Origin: Parabacteroides hominis
GTDB lineage: Bacteria > Bacteroidota > Bacteroidia > Bacteroidales > Tannerellaceae
Direction: 5' to 3'
Assembly: GCF_014287585.1 (NCBI RefSeq)
Contig: NZ_JACOOJ010000024.1
Location: 1 to 64,000 of the forward strand
Length of the DNA stretch: 64,000 nt
Position numbers and translations under genes: made by a program. Within the stretch, counting starts at the first letter, position 1, and each line of letters starts with the position of its first letter. Below the pieces are notes generated by a model. It searched no databases. It saw nothing but the letters and a program-made list of their open reading frames with translations, and was not told where the DNA came from. Positions 1-8,318 of the stretch are shown here, one piece after another.

Positions 1-329
1 AATGATTTTGTCCATATTTTTTGTTTGCACTTATAATATAGACTTTTATTTTTTAAGCTGTGCTCTTTTATTAATCAAATACACTAAAAGCAGCCATACA
101 GCAAATGTGAACAAGACCCATTTGAATTAGAAGGGGTAGAAAATCGAATTAGATGCGGTAGTAGTTTCGATCCGAACCAATGGCTTTTTTATAAATGTGA
201 CAATAAGGGGTGAAAAAGGCAAGAAATCAGTCGCAGCCGCCCTGACCGTTTTTATCTCCGAAAGATATTGCCTATTTTTGTAACGGTTATCGAAATAGTT
301 ATTTATTCATATATAAACCAGGAAAAAGA
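1..329. other. Intergenic region upstream of the M3 peptidase
   Basis: No convincing coding frame is visible here. The stretch is AT-rich at its left end. A Bacteroidetes-type -7 element TATTTTTG lies at 273-280 on the plus strand, about 50 bases before the peptidase start, and is the likely promoter of that gene. The -33 position holds only a T-rich stretch and no clear TTTG. Confidence 0.5.
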
Positions 330-2441
330 ATGAAGAGAACATTTATTGCTGCCGGTTTGGCCGTTATGTTGAGCGCATGCGGTTCGACCGACAAGAACGA
401 AAAAACAACAGAGAACCCTTTTATGACAGAGTTCACCACTCCGTTTGGCGTCCCTCCGTTCGACAAGATTACGTTAGCCGATTACAAGCCTGCTTTTTTG
501 CAAGGTATGGAAGAACAGAAACAGGAGATCGATGCGATCGTGAAACAGCGTTCCATGCCTGATTTTGAAAATACAATTGTCGCGCTCGACCAGAGCGGAA
601 AGTTGCTGAAAAGGGTGAGTTCCGTGTTTTATGGCCAGAACAGCGTAAATACGAATGACGAAATGCAGGCGCTCAGCCGCGAACTCTCTCCGCTGCTTTC
701 TAAACATAGTGACGATATCAGCCTGAATCCGGCCCTTTTTGACCGTGTGAAGTCCGTTTATGACAACCAAGCCAAATTCAATCTGGACAAGGAGCAGAAG
801 AAACTGCTGGAAGAAACCTATAAGGATTTTGTTCGTGGCGGAGCCAATCTGCCTGCCGACAAACAGGAGAAGTTGCGTGAGCTGAACAGCAGCATTTCCA
901 TGCTTCAGCTTACTTTCGGCCAGAACATGCTGAAGGAAACAAACGATTTTCAGTTGGTGGTCGATAAAAAGGAAGACCTTTCCGGCCTGCCCGAAAGCCT
1001 GGTTGCGAATGCGGCCAAAGCAGCTAAAGCAGCCGGGATGGAGGGGAAATGGCTTTTCACGTTGCATAATCCGAGTGTGATGCCTTTCCTGCAATATGCG
1101 GATAACCGCGCTTTGCGTGAGAAAATCTTCAACGGCTACATCAACCGGGGCAATAACGGCAATGAGGCCGACAATAAGAAAGTCGTCCGCGATCTGATCA
1201 CCCTGCGCCTCGAAAAGGCGAAACTGATGGGATATGACGATTATGCTTCCTTCGTCCTGGAAGATCGCATGGCGAAATCTTCGGATAAAGTATATGCCTT
1301 GCTGAACGAAGTCTGGACACCTGCTCTCGCTAAGGCCAAAGAGGAGCTGGCCGATATCAATGCCGAAATCAGGAAAGAAGGCGGTAACTTCGAGGCGGAA
1401 GGCTGGGACTGGCGTTATTATTTTGAAAAAGCGAAAAAAGCGAAGTTCGATCTGGACGAGAACCAGGTGCGTCCTTACCTGAAATTGGATAATGTCCGCG
1501 ACGGCGCTTTCTATGTCGCCAATAAATTGTACGGTATCACTTTTACACCGGTCCGGAATATCCCGTTGCCCCATCCCGAAGCGCAGGCTTTCGAATGCAA
1601 GGATCAGGACGGTACGCATTTAGGAATCTTGTATTTCGATTTCTTCCCGCGTGCAAGCAAAAGGGGAGGCGCCTGGTGCGGAACCTATCGTTCGCAGACC
1701 TATAAGGATGGCAAGCGGCTGGCCCCGGTTGTTACGATCGTATGCAACTTTACCCAGCCGGCGGAAGGGCAACCTGCCTTGTTGAGCGCCGACGAAGCGG
1801 AGACGTTGTTCCATGAGTTCGGTCACGGCCTGCATAATCTTTTCAAAGATGTTCATTATTACGGAGTGTCGGGTGTCCCACGCGATTTTGTCGAGCTGCC
1901 GTCTCAGATTATGGAACATTGGGTATTCGAACCGGAAGTGTTGAAAGTGTACGCAAAGCATTACCAGACGGGCGAAGTCATTCCGGCTGCCCTGATCGGG
2001 AAACTGGATAAGAGCGGCAAATACGGACAGGGCTTCGCAACGACCGAATATCTGGCTGCTTCCTTGCTCGATATGGATTTTCATATCCTGAAAGAAGTAC
2101 ACGACGGCGCTGATGTCATGATGTTTGAAAAGGCGGTCTTGGGTGACCGGGGTTTGCTGGAACAAATTCCTCCCCGCTACCGGACGACTTATTTCAACCA
2201 TACGATGGGCGGCGGCTATACAGCCGGCTACTACAGTTATATCTGGGCGGAAGTGCTGGATGCCGACGCTTACGAAGCATTCAAGGAAACTGGCGATATC
2301 TTCAATCCTGAAATGGCAGCCAAATTCCGTACGTATGTCCTGACACCGGGCGGAATCGACGATGCGATGGATATGTACAAGAACTTCCGCGGCAAGGAGC
2401 CGGGCACGGAACCTTTATTGAAGAACAGAGGTCTTAAATAA
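330..2441 (+). CDS. dcp: M3 family metallopeptidase (peptidyl-dipeptidase Dcp type), lipoprotein
   Basis: A 703-residue zinc peptidase of the M3 (thimet oligopeptidase/Dcp) family. It removes C-terminal dipeptides or cuts short oligopeptides. The N-terminus is a lipoprotein signal (MKRTFIAAGLAVMLSACGS, lipobox LSAC), so it is probably anchored in the envelope facing the periplasm. The catalytic HExxH motif is seen as LFHEFGHGLHNLF near residue 496, with the downstream Glu region (DFVELPSQIMEHW) typical of M3. The length fits bacterial Dcp (about 680-700). ATG at 330 follows an AGGAAAAAG stretch that can act as a ribosome site. A probable rhamnose mutarotase gene follows 23 bases later on the same strand and may be co-transcribed. 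The family call is firm; the exact substrate is unknown. Confidence 0.93.
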   Translation: MKRTFIAAGLAVMLSACGSTDKNEKTTENPFMTEFTTPFGVPPFDKITLADYKPAFLQGMEEQKQEIDAIVKQRSMPDFENTIVALDQSGKLLKRVSSVFYGQNSVNTNDEMQALSRELSPLLSKHSDDISLNPALFDRVKSVYDNQAKFNLDKEQKKLLEETYKDFVRGGANLPADKQEKLRELNSSISMLQLTFGQNMLKETNDFQLVVDKKEDLSGLPESLVANAAKAAKAAGMEGKWLFTLHNPSVMPFLQYADNRALREKIFNGYINRGNNGNEADNKKVVRDLITLRLEKAKLMGYDDYASFVLEDRMAKSSDKVYALLNEVWTPALAKAKEELADINAEIRKEGGNFEAEGWDWRYYFEKAKKAKFDLDENQVRPYLKLDNVRDGAFYVANKLYGITFTPVRNIPLPHPEAQAFECKDQDGTHLGILYFDFFPRASKRGGAWCGTYRSQTYKDGKRLAPVVTIVCNFTQPAEGQPALLSADEAETLFHEFGHGLHNLFKDVHYYGVSGVPRDFVELPSQIMEHWVFEPEVLKVYAKHYQTGEVIPAALIGKLDKSGKYGQGFATTEYLAASLLDMDFHILKEVHDGADVMMFEKAVLGDRGLLEQIPPRYRTTYFNHTMGGGYTAGYYSYIWAEVLDADAYEAFKETGDIFNPEMAAKFRTYVLTPGGIDDAMDMYKNFRGKEPGTEPLLKNRGLK

Positions 2442-2464
2442 ATCCCATAATCAGATTTGAGAAG

Positions 2465-2845
2465 ATGAAACAGACTGGATATAAAACGAAGGAGTACGGC
2501 GTACCGACAAAACGGTATTGCCAGACATTGGATCTGAAAGATGATCCCGAACTGATCGCCGAATACCGGAAACGGCATACGGAGAACGAGGCGTGGCCGG
2601 AGGTTCTGCAAGGTATACGGAGTGTCGGCATTTTGGAAATGGAGATTTATATCCTGGGTAACCGTCTTTTTATGATTGTGGAGACTCCGCTTGATTTTGA
2701 CTGGGACGAGGCTTTTGCACGGTTGGCTGCTTTGCCTCGCCAGGAGGAGTGGGAGACGTATATGTCCATCTTCCAGGTTGCTCGTCCGGGGGCAACCTCT
2801 GCCGAGAAATGGCGGATGATGGAGCGGATGTTCCATCTATATTGA
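2465..2845 (+). CDS. L-rhamnose mutarotase-like protein (RhaM/DUF718 family)
   Basis: A 126-residue protein of the ferredoxin-like RhaM family (L-rhamnose or L-fucose mutarotase), which interconverts alpha and beta anomers of a 6-deoxyhexose. Family features seen are the early CQTLDLKDDPELIAEYRKRH segment, the central GIRSVGILEMEIYILGNRLFM strand pair, and the late YMSIFQ...W motif. There is no signal peptide, so it is cytoplasmic. It follows the M3 peptidase with a 23-base gap, and no rhamnose catabolic gene is adjacent. Which sugar it serves cannot be told from context. A long hairpin lies just downstream. Confidence 0.82.
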   Translation: MKQTGYKTKEYGVPTKRYCQTLDLKDDPELIAEYRKRHTENEAWPEVLQGIRSVGILEMEIYILGNRLFMIVETPLDFDWDEAFARLAALPRQEEWETYMSIFQVARPGATSAEKWRMMERMFHLY

Positions 2846-2916
2846 TCCCGAAATCATAAGCCTCACATTTATTCTGTCAATCGAATAATCCCTGATTTGA
2901 ACAGGCTCGAAACTAC

Positions 2917-2975
2917 AAATCCCCTTGTTCCTGCGCTTGACGACTATGGCATAAAGCGTGGGGACAAGGGGATTT
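2917..2975. terminator. Long inverted repeat between convergent genes, probable bidirectional terminator
   Basis: The arm at 2917-2931 (AAATCCCCTTGTTCC) pairs with the arm ending at 2975 (GGGACAAGGGGATTT), with one wobble. An inner CGCTT/AAGCG pairing extends the structure. It lies between the convergent mutarotase-like gene and tyrA. Both arms end in short A/T runs, so it can end transcription from either side, although neither side has a long T tract. Confidence 0.6.
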
Positions 2976-3004
2976 TGACATACCTCCGGTCAGGATGAAG
3001 ACGT

Positions 3005-3778
3005 TTATTCGATATTCTTCCTGATCTTTGTCAGGTATTCCTTCATCCCTTCCGAATCTTTGTCTTTGATGATTCCCTGCAAGATGTCCAGTTCTTCCTG
3101 GATACGTGCAATCTGATGAGGCGTGCGCGGGTTGAAAAGGATTTCCGTCAATAGGTAATCGTCTTCGGAAAGCAGGCCTCTGGCAATCTTCATGTGACGT
3201 TTGAAGGTCGTACCCGGAGCATCCTGGTGCTTCATCGTGGCAGCGAATACCATGGTGGATGCAAACGGAATGCCGAGCGAGTAAGCCACGACTTTGTCAT
3301 GTTCCTCGAAAGTATATTCGCAGATATGCAGGCGCAGGCTGGAATAGATATCTTTGAAGAATATTTTCCCCAGATGATCCCCTTCGGAGATAATGATCGT
3401 ATTTTCTTTTTCCAGTTGCCCTAAGTTGGCGAATGTCGGGCCGAACATCGGGTGGGTGGAAACATACGGGAAACCGCATGTCTCGTAGAATTCTTTCAGA
3501 TGCGTCTTGACCGATGCGATATCCGAAATGATGCAATATGGTTGCAGGTAAGGCATGACACTCTTGAACGCTTCGATCGTATAGCTTAGTGTCACGCAGT
3601 TGATGACTAATTCAGGTTTGAACTCGGCTACTTCTTCCGGCTTCTGCAGGCGAAGGGCGTTATAAATGAAGCGCATCCGTTTCGGATCGTTTTCCAGCAC
3701 AGCCACTTCATGTTCAAAGCTAAGCAAATCGGTGAAGAAAGATCCCATCTTCCCTGCACCCAATATCAGTATTTTCAT
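3005..3778 (-). CDS. tyrA: Prephenate dehydrogenase, tyrosine biosynthesis
   Basis: Oxidative decarboxylation of prephenate to 4-hydroxyphenylpyruvate in tyrosine synthesis. The protein opens with a Rossmann NAD(P)-binding motif (MKILILGAGKMGSFF), followed by the TyrA helical domain with conserved STHPMFGP. I place the start at the ATG at 3778, right before the Rossmann motif and 13 bases after the stop of the upstream gene. A longer reading from ATG 3802 would add eight residues (MNNNNLPI) and overlap that gene by 11 bases. At about 257 residues it is short and has no chorismate mutase or ACT domain of its own; the mutase is fused to the preceding DAHP synthase. It is the last gene of the attenuated Phe/Tyr operon. 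Confidence 0.9.
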   Translation of the reverse strand: MKILILGAGKMGSFFTDLLSFEHEVAVLENDPKRMRFIYNALRLQKPEEVAEFKPELVINCVTLSYTIEAFKSVMPYLQPYCIISDIASVKTHLKEFYETCGFPYVSTHPMFGPTFANLGQLEKENTIIISEGDHLGKIFFKDIYSSLRLHICEYTFEEHDKVVAYSLGIPFASTMVFAATMKHQDAPGTTFKRHMKIARGLLSEDDYLLTEILFNPRTPHQIARIQEELDILQGIIKDKDSEGMKEYLTKIRKNIE

Positions 3779-3791
3779 TATTGGCAAATTA

Positions 3792-4862
3792 TTATTGTTC
3801 ATTCATGATGATCATCTGTTGGCGGACGGATTCTTCATGAATTTCTTTCAGGATTTCTTTGACAAAGTCCGTGTTCAGTTCCATCTGTTCACCCATGTTG
3901 GAACGCTTTTCCAAAATCTCGCTGTAGCGTGGTGATTGCAGGATCGGCATATTGTGTTCTTTCTTATAGACACCGATCTCGCGGGAAATGCGCATGCGTT
4001 TAGCCAACAGTTCCAACATCTGTTCGTCGATACCGTCGATCTGGCGGCGGAGTTCGGCCAGGTTTTCCGTTGTCTGGTTGGAGTCGCGGATGACCAATAA
4101 ATTCAGGACGTAATCCAATACATCCGGCGTGATCTGCTGTGAAGCGTCGCTCCAGGCACAATCCGGGTTGCAATGCGATTCGATGATCAAACCGTCGAAA
4201 CTCAAGTCCATAGCCTGCTGGCAGAGGGGAGCGACCAGTTCGCGTTTACCTCCGATATGGCTCGGATCGCAGAAGATCGGCAGGTTCGGCATACGGCGGC
4301 GCAGTTCGATAGGAATATGCCAGAGCGGGAGGTTGCGGTACATCTTCTTATCATAAGAGCTGAAACCGCGGTGGATAGCACCCAGGCGGCGGATACCGGC
4401 TCCATAGAGACGTTGGAAAGCGCCGATCCACAACTCCAAATCCGGATTGACCGGGTTCTTGATCAAGACAGGAACATCCACACCTTTCAGGGCGTCGGCA
4501 ATTTCCTGTACGGCGAACGGGTTAACCGTTGTACGGGCGCCGATCCACAACACGTCGATCCCTGCTTTCAAGGCTTCGAACACATGGTCTTTCGTTGCCA
4601 CTTCGGTAGTCACGTACATACCCGTTTCCTTTTTTACCCGTTTCAACCATTGCAGGCCTTCTGCACCGATTCCTTCGAATCCGCCCGGTTTGGTACGAGG
4701 TTTCCAGATTCCTGCTCGGAACAGCTTGATGCCTTTGTCGGCGATTCCTTTTGCTGTTTCCATTACTTGCTCTTCTGTCTCTGCGCTACACGGACCGGCG
4801 ATTACGACAGGGCGTTGCGGGTCTATACCGGGTAACATGATCGATTCTAATTCCATTTCCAT
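3792..4862 (-). CDS. Bifunctional DAHP synthase / chorismate mutase (type II)
   Basis: A 356-residue fusion. Residues about 10-265 are a class I-beta (KDO8P-synthase-like) 3-deoxy-7-phosphoheptulonate synthase, with the GPCSAE motif and KPRTKPGGFEG. Residues about 270-350 are an AroQ-type chorismate mutase (LAELRRQIDGIDEQMLELLAKR...ISREIGVYKKEH). It thus catalyses the first step of the shikimate pathway and the branch step from chorismate to prephenate. In related fusions the mutase domain also gives prephenate or chorismate feedback control. It lies between the aminotransferase (21-base gap upstream) and tyrA in one minus-strand operon, so all steps specific to Phe and Tyr are together. Confidence 0.93.
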   Translation of the reverse strand: MEMELESIMLPGIDPQRPVVIAGPCSAETEEQVMETAKGIADKGIKLFRAGIWKPRTKPGGFEGIGAEGLQWLKRVKKETGMYVTTEVATKDHVFEALKAGIDVLWIGARTTVNPFAVQEIADALKGVDVPVLIKNPVNPDLELWIGAFQRLYGAGIRRLGAIHRGFSSYDKKMYRNLPLWHIPIELRRRMPNLPIFCDPSHIGGKRELVAPLCQQAMDLSFDGLIIESHCNPDCAWSDASQQITPDVLDYVLNLLVIRDSNQTTENLAELRRQIDGIDEQMLELLAKRMRISREIGVYKKEHNMPILQSPRYSEILEKRSNMGEQMELNTDFVKEILKEIHEESVRQQMIIMNEQ

Positions 4863-4883
4863 ATGAATAATGATTTTAATTTG

Positions 4884-6080
4884 TCAATATGCTAATGTGC
4901 CAATGTTTTCAATTCTCTTCAGTGCTTCTTCCAAAGTCTCGTTTTTACAACAGAGCGAGATGCGGATGTAACGTTCGCCCTGGCTGCCGAAGATGAATCC
5001 CGGTGTCAGGAATACATTAGCTTCGTACAAGACTTTGTCGGCTATCGCTTCGCTGCCTTTTGCCTCGGCGGGGATTTTTCCCCAGAGGAACATGCCCACC
5101 TGCTTTTCGTCGTATTCGCATCCTAACGTGTGCATGATCTGTCCCGCCAGGTCACGTCGGCTGCGGTAGACGCGGTTCATATTGTCGTACCATTCTTTCG
5201 GGGCGCTCAGTGCTTCGACGGCTGCGTGTTGCATCGGCTTGAACTGTCCGGAGTCGATATTGCTTTTCACTTTCAGGACCCACTGTACGAACTGTGCGTT
5301 GGAAGCGAGCATTGCCATACGCCAACCCGGCATATTGTGCGCCTTGCTCATGGAGTTCATTTCGATACAGATGTCTTTCGCTCCCGGCACGGACAGGATG
5401 CTTAACGGATGTTCGTTCAGGATGAAGCTGTATGGGTTGTCGTTGCAGATGATAATCCCGTGTTCCTTTCCGAAAGCGACCAGCTTTTCGTAGAGTTCCA
5501 TGCTGGCATTGGCTCCTGTCGGCATATTCGGGTAGTTGGTCCACATCAGCTTGACGTTCGAAAGGTCCATCTTTTCCAGCTCTTCGAAGTCCGGTTGCCA
5601 GCCCAGTTCCTCTTTCAGCTCGTAAGAGATCAGATTGGCCTCGACCAGTTTGCTTACCGAACTGTAGGTCGGATAACCCGGATTGGGAACCAGCACGCCG
5701 TCGCCCGGATTCAGGAATGCCAGCGAGATGTGCAGGATTCCCTCTTTGGAACCGATCAACGGTTGGATTTCCGTTTTCGGGTCGAGATCCACGTCATACC
5801 ATTTTTTATACCAGTCGGCAAAACCTTTACGCAGTTCGGGAATACCGACATACGGCTGATAACCGTGTTCGTTCGGCTGATGAGCATGTTCGCACAATGT
5901 CTCGATTGTCCGTTCCGAAGGAGGAAGGTCGGGACTGCCTACGCCGAGGTTGATCACGTTTTTACCTGCGGCATTCATTTCGGCTACTTCTTTCAGTTTC
6001 CTGGAAAAGTAGTATTCCTGTACGCTACCTACACGGTCAGCGGGTGTAATTGTTTTACACACTTTGTTTTCCTTCTGCAT
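4884..6080 (-). CDS. PLP-dependent class I/II aminotransferase, probably aromatic or aspartate type
   Basis: A 398-residue fold-type I aminotransferase. The PLP lysine is in NSMSKAHNMPGWRMAM, the substrate carboxylate arginine in RYIRISLC, and the nucleotide-pocket segment is VGSPDLPPS. The start at 6080 overlaps the end of pheA by 26 bases, which suggests translational coupling. Its place between prephenate dehydratase and DAHP synthase/chorismate mutase argues that it transaminates phenylpyruvate and 4-hydroxyphenylpyruvate to Phe and Tyr. Sequence alone cannot exclude aspartate or LL-diaminopimelate aminotransferase activity. Confidence 0.88.
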   Translation of the reverse strand: MQKENKVCKTITPADRVGSVQEYYFSRKLKEVAEMNAAGKNVINLGVGSPDLPPSERTIETLCEHAHQPNEHGYQPYVGIPELRKGFADWYKKWYDVDLDPKTEIQPLIGSKEGILHISLAFLNPGDGVLVPNPGYPTYSSVSKLVEANLISYELKEELGWQPDFEELEKMDLSNVKLMWTNYPNMPTGANASMELYEKLVAFGKEHGIIICNDNPYSFILNEHPLSILSVPGAKDICIEMNSMSKAHNMPGWRMAMLASNAQFVQWVLKVKSNIDSGQFKPMQHAAVEALSAPKEWYDNMNRVYRSRRDLAGQIMHTLGCEYDEKQVGMFLWGKIPAEAKGSEAIADKVLYEANVFLTPGFIFGSQGERYIRISLCCKNETLEEALKRIENIGTLAY

Positions 6081-6900
6081 ATTCGCCTAATATTTTTAAG
6101 TCTTTTGTCAACGGTCTGATAGCATCCAATGCCTGTTTGTAGCGCAGGTAATCCGTGAATGTCAGATTGATATAGAACAGATATTCCCATTCGCGGCCGA
6201 TGATCGGCAAGGATTGTATTTTGGAAAGATTCATGTCGTAGAAAGAGAGGACGGAGAGTACTTTGGAGAGGCTGCCGGCTGTGTGGGGGAGAGCGAAAAC
6301 GACGGACGCTTTGTTTTTGTCTTCACCTTTGAGCATCTCGTCTGCCGTCCATCGGTCGGCTATTGCCAGGAAGCGGGTGAAGTTGCGTTTGTTTGTCTCG
6401 ATCCCTTCGGCAAGGACTTCCATATTGTAGATCTGGGCGGCCAGTTTCCCGCAGATGGCGGCGTGTCCTTTCAGTTGGTTTTCCGAAATCCACCGGGCAC
6501 TCATGGCGGTGTCTTCCTTCTCGACCACTTTCGCGTTGGGCAGCGTATCGAGGAAGTCGGTACATTGCATCAGGGCGATCGGGTGGGAGTTGACCTCTTT
6601 GACATCGTGTATATTGGTTCCCGGAAGTGCAACCAGCGAGTGGGAGATACGCAGTTTGTATTCGCCGATAACCTGCAAGCCGCTTTCACGGATCAACTCA
6701 TGGTTCTGCAACAAGCTGCCTGCGATTGTATTTTCGATCGCCATCATTCCTAAAATGGAAGGATCTTTCTTGATGGTCGAAATAACGTCTCTGAATGTAT
6801 TGCAACCGATAATTTCAATCTCTTCGCCTTCGAAATAATTACGGGCGGCTATGTCGTGATACGAACCGGCTATTCCCTGGATTGCTACTTTCTTTTTCAT
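6055..6900 (-). CDS. pheA: Prephenate dehydratase with C-terminal ACT domain
   Basis: Converts prephenate to phenylpyruvate. The periplasmic-binding-like catalytic domain (residues about 1-180) has the family's TRF motif in NFTRFLAI. An ACT domain follows (TAGSLSKVLSVLSFYDMNLSKIQSLP...), which in this family binds phenylalanine. The usual ESRP signature of that domain reads QSLP here, so feedback sensitivity may differ. It is a monofunctional dehydratase of 281 residues with no fused mutase, which is instead on the DAHP synthase. It is the first structural gene of the operon, preceded by an attenuator and a Phe/Tyr-rich leader gene. ATG 6900 follows AAAGAGAAG. Confidence 0.95.
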   Translation of the reverse strand: MKKKVAIQGIAGSYHDIAARNYFEGEEIEIIGCNTFRDVISTIKKDPSILGMMAIENTIAGSLLQNHELIRESGLQVIGEYKLRISHSLVALPGTNIHDVKEVNSHPIALMQCTDFLDTLPNAKVVEKEDTAMSARWISENQLKGHAAICGKLAAQIYNMEVLAEGIETNKRNFTRFLAIADRWTADEMLKGEDKNKASVVFALPHTAGSLSKVLSVLSFYDMNLSKIQSLPIIGREWEYLFYINLTFTDYLRYKQALDAIRPLTKDLKILGEYAEGKQSV

Positions 6901-6962
6901 CTTCTCTTTATATTTTCTTTAAATTGTCAACTGTCAACTGTCAATTTTCAATTGTCCGTTAC

Positions 6963-6993
6963 AAAAAAAGTCCCACCGAAACCGGCAGGACTT
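6963..6993 (-). terminator. Attenuator terminator of the Phe/Tyr operon
   Basis: On the minus strand an 11-bp stem (AAGUCCUGCCG with CGGUGGGACUU, two G-U pairs) closes a GUUU loop and is followed at once by seven U. It stands between the leader gene and pheA, where only an attenuator makes sense. Its 5' arm can pair instead with the 3' part of the leader gene: 7036-7052 with 6984-7000, 16 of 17 positions including G-U pairs, core GGCAGGA with UCCUGCC. This gives a mutually exclusive antiterminator. Confidence 0.9.
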
Positions 6994-7033
6994 CATATAT
7001 TGTTATTGATATATACATTCATTCATCAACGCT

Positions 7034-7108
7034 TTACATACAAACTCCTGCCTTCACTCTGCTAAAGTAAAAGTAATAAAAGTAATATGTAAAGCTAAAT
7101 CGATTCAT
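7034..7108 (-). CDS. Phe/Tyr-rich leader peptide (attenuation control)
   Basis: A 24-residue gene, beginning MNRFSFTYYFYYFYFSRV and ending VKAGVCM before TAA. Twelve residues (4 to 15) contain five Phe and five Tyr. ATG 7108 follows AAAGAGAC, a plausible ribosome site. The codons after the aromatic run (GCA GGA) are the strand that forms the antiterminator with the downstream terminator arm. Ribosomes stalled for lack of charged tRNA-Phe or tRNA-Tyr would leave it free and allow read-through into pheA. Ribosomes that finish the peptide would cover it, and the terminator would form. The architecture is seen directly; the regulation is inferred from known proteobacterial phe and his leaders. 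Confidence 0.9.
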   Translation of the reverse strand: MNRFSFTYYFYYFYFSRVKAGVCM

Positions 7109-7135
7109 TTTGTCTCTTTGTTTTTAAATACGCAG

Positions 7136-7165
7136 CAAAAGTAACGCTTTTTTGGAAACTACAAG
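7136..7165 (-). promoter_or_regulatory. Promoter of the Phe/Tyr operon
   Basis: On the minus strand the Bacteroidetes -7 element TACTTTTG (7136-7143) lies 27 bases before the leader ATG. An imperfect -33 element, CTTG (7162-7165), lies 18 bases further upstream. Transcription would begin near 7129, giving a short leader of about 20 bases before the leader gene. Confidence 0.6.
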
Positions 7166-7210
7166 CATAAAGTGATAATTTTTTTCATTACATCCGAAAT
7201 ATTTATTCCG

Positions 7211-7675
7211 TCAGGGTTGTCTTCTTAGCCAGATAGACATGAATCGGTCGTATATCATGTATCCTTTTGCCGACTTGTAGGCAATCTCTCTATCAATCAG
7301 TTTTGCTAATGCCGTGTTCACGCTGCTGGCGGCTTTCAGCTTGTATTTCGAGATGAATTTTCCGGAGTTTATTTCGGCTACGGTTCCCTCTTTCGCTATC
7401 GCTTTCATTAATTTGGCCGCCACTCCGGAATAGGCTGCTATCAGATTTTGGTATCCATAGACACCTTCGTCCGTCAGTTCCTGTATGGCGCGATTGGTGA
7501 ATGTTTTGTCTGCTATATCTGTGTCATAACCGTATAATCTGTTTATCAGTGCCTGCATATACCTGGTATGTCCTTCAAACTCGTCATACATATAATAGAA
7601 CGTGCCACTGTCGAATTTTCGGTTTACCTCTTGGAAGGAATGTTTTCTTGAAACTATTGGGATGATTTCGGGCAG
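7211..7675 (-). pseudogene. C-terminal remnant of an AAA-type ATPase
   Basis: The readable part (MYDEFEGHTRYMQALINRLYG...) is the C-terminal region of the large Bacteroidetes/archaeal-type ATPase family: the FEGHT...YMQ...NRLYG motif, then a winged-helix end with INSGKFISKYKLKAASSVNTAL. The frame stays open upstream of ATG 7591 back to a stop at 7676 (reading ...KHSFQEVNRKFDSGTFYYM). There is no N-terminal Walker A region, no start codon with a ribosome site, and the family is normally near 380 residues. I read it as a decayed 5'-truncated gene. Nearby bases at 7676-7846 hold no recognisable rest of the protein. Confidence 0.7.
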
Positions 7676-7846
7676 TTATACTGATGATTGCTGAAAATGA
7701 TTTAGATCATTGGAGGAAAGTGGTTCGAGAAAACGAAAAAGTTGTCCTGTCTTTCTTGGATAATATGTTTTCAAGCAGTTTTTTAAGGTTGAAACCTTCT
7801 ACACTTGCATGACAAAGAAAAGGCAGTTGTTTTATCATTTTGTAAA

Positions 7847-8260
7847 TTACTTCTCCTTTTGCGGTTTGGAGACTGTGAATTTGGAATACTTTTCATATTG
7901 GCTTCCTCGGCTGAAGACATCCGGCAAATGTTTGGCGGCGAACCGTAATTTTTCTTCATCTGTATGGAAGTCTTCCCCTTCGCAATATCTTTCTATGGTT
8001 GCGGCTGCCCCAATAAGAGCGTTCTTTTGAGATTCTGTCACGATCGGCAGTTCGGCGAAGTCCGTCTCAATCACGTTTTGGGGATTTACAGGCGCAATTA
8101 TAAAGATTTTTTCGTCACATTCTCCTTCTTTCAACCGGAATAGCCGGTACTGTTCATCTGTAAGTTCAAGGAAATCTTTTTCCTGAGGAATAAATCCCAA
8201 TTGGAATATAGCCTGGAGCGCTTGCCCTCCCAAACCGAATAATAAATCAAAAACATCCAT
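7847..8260 (-). CDS. Hypothetical protein, 137 residues
   Basis: I do not recognise the family. The product is acidic, apparently cytoplasmic, with a glycine/leucine-rich start (MDVFDLLFGLGGQALQAIFQLGF), a central beta-rich part (EKIFIIAPVNPQNVIETDF) and a charged C-terminus ending KPQKEK. It has no signal peptide or membrane segment. It stands alone between the ATPase remnant and oxyR on the same strand. A small immunity or accessory protein is possible but not supported by any motif. Confidence 0.6.
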   Translation of the reverse strand: MDVFDLLFGLGGQALQAIFQLGFIPQEKDFLELTDEQYRLFRLKEGECDEKIFIIAPVNPQNVIETDFAELPIVTESQKNALIGAAATIERYCEGEDFHTDEEKLRFAAKHLPDVFSRGSQYEKYSKFTVSKPQKEK

Positions 8261-8318
8261 AGTGTAAATTTTTATTATAGTCTATTAGAAAATCCGATGA
8301 TAAACAAGGTGGTCTTTT

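Noticed and set aside
474-1619. 381-codon minus-strand frame inside the M3 peptidase gene
   Set aside because: It is the antisense shadow of a clear enzyme gene with complete motifs; the product has no family features.
7785-7798. AAGGTT-GA-AACCTT inverted repeat as a terminator
   Set aside because: The T run is before, not after, the stem on the plus strand and becomes an A run after the stem on the minus strand; no gene ends there.
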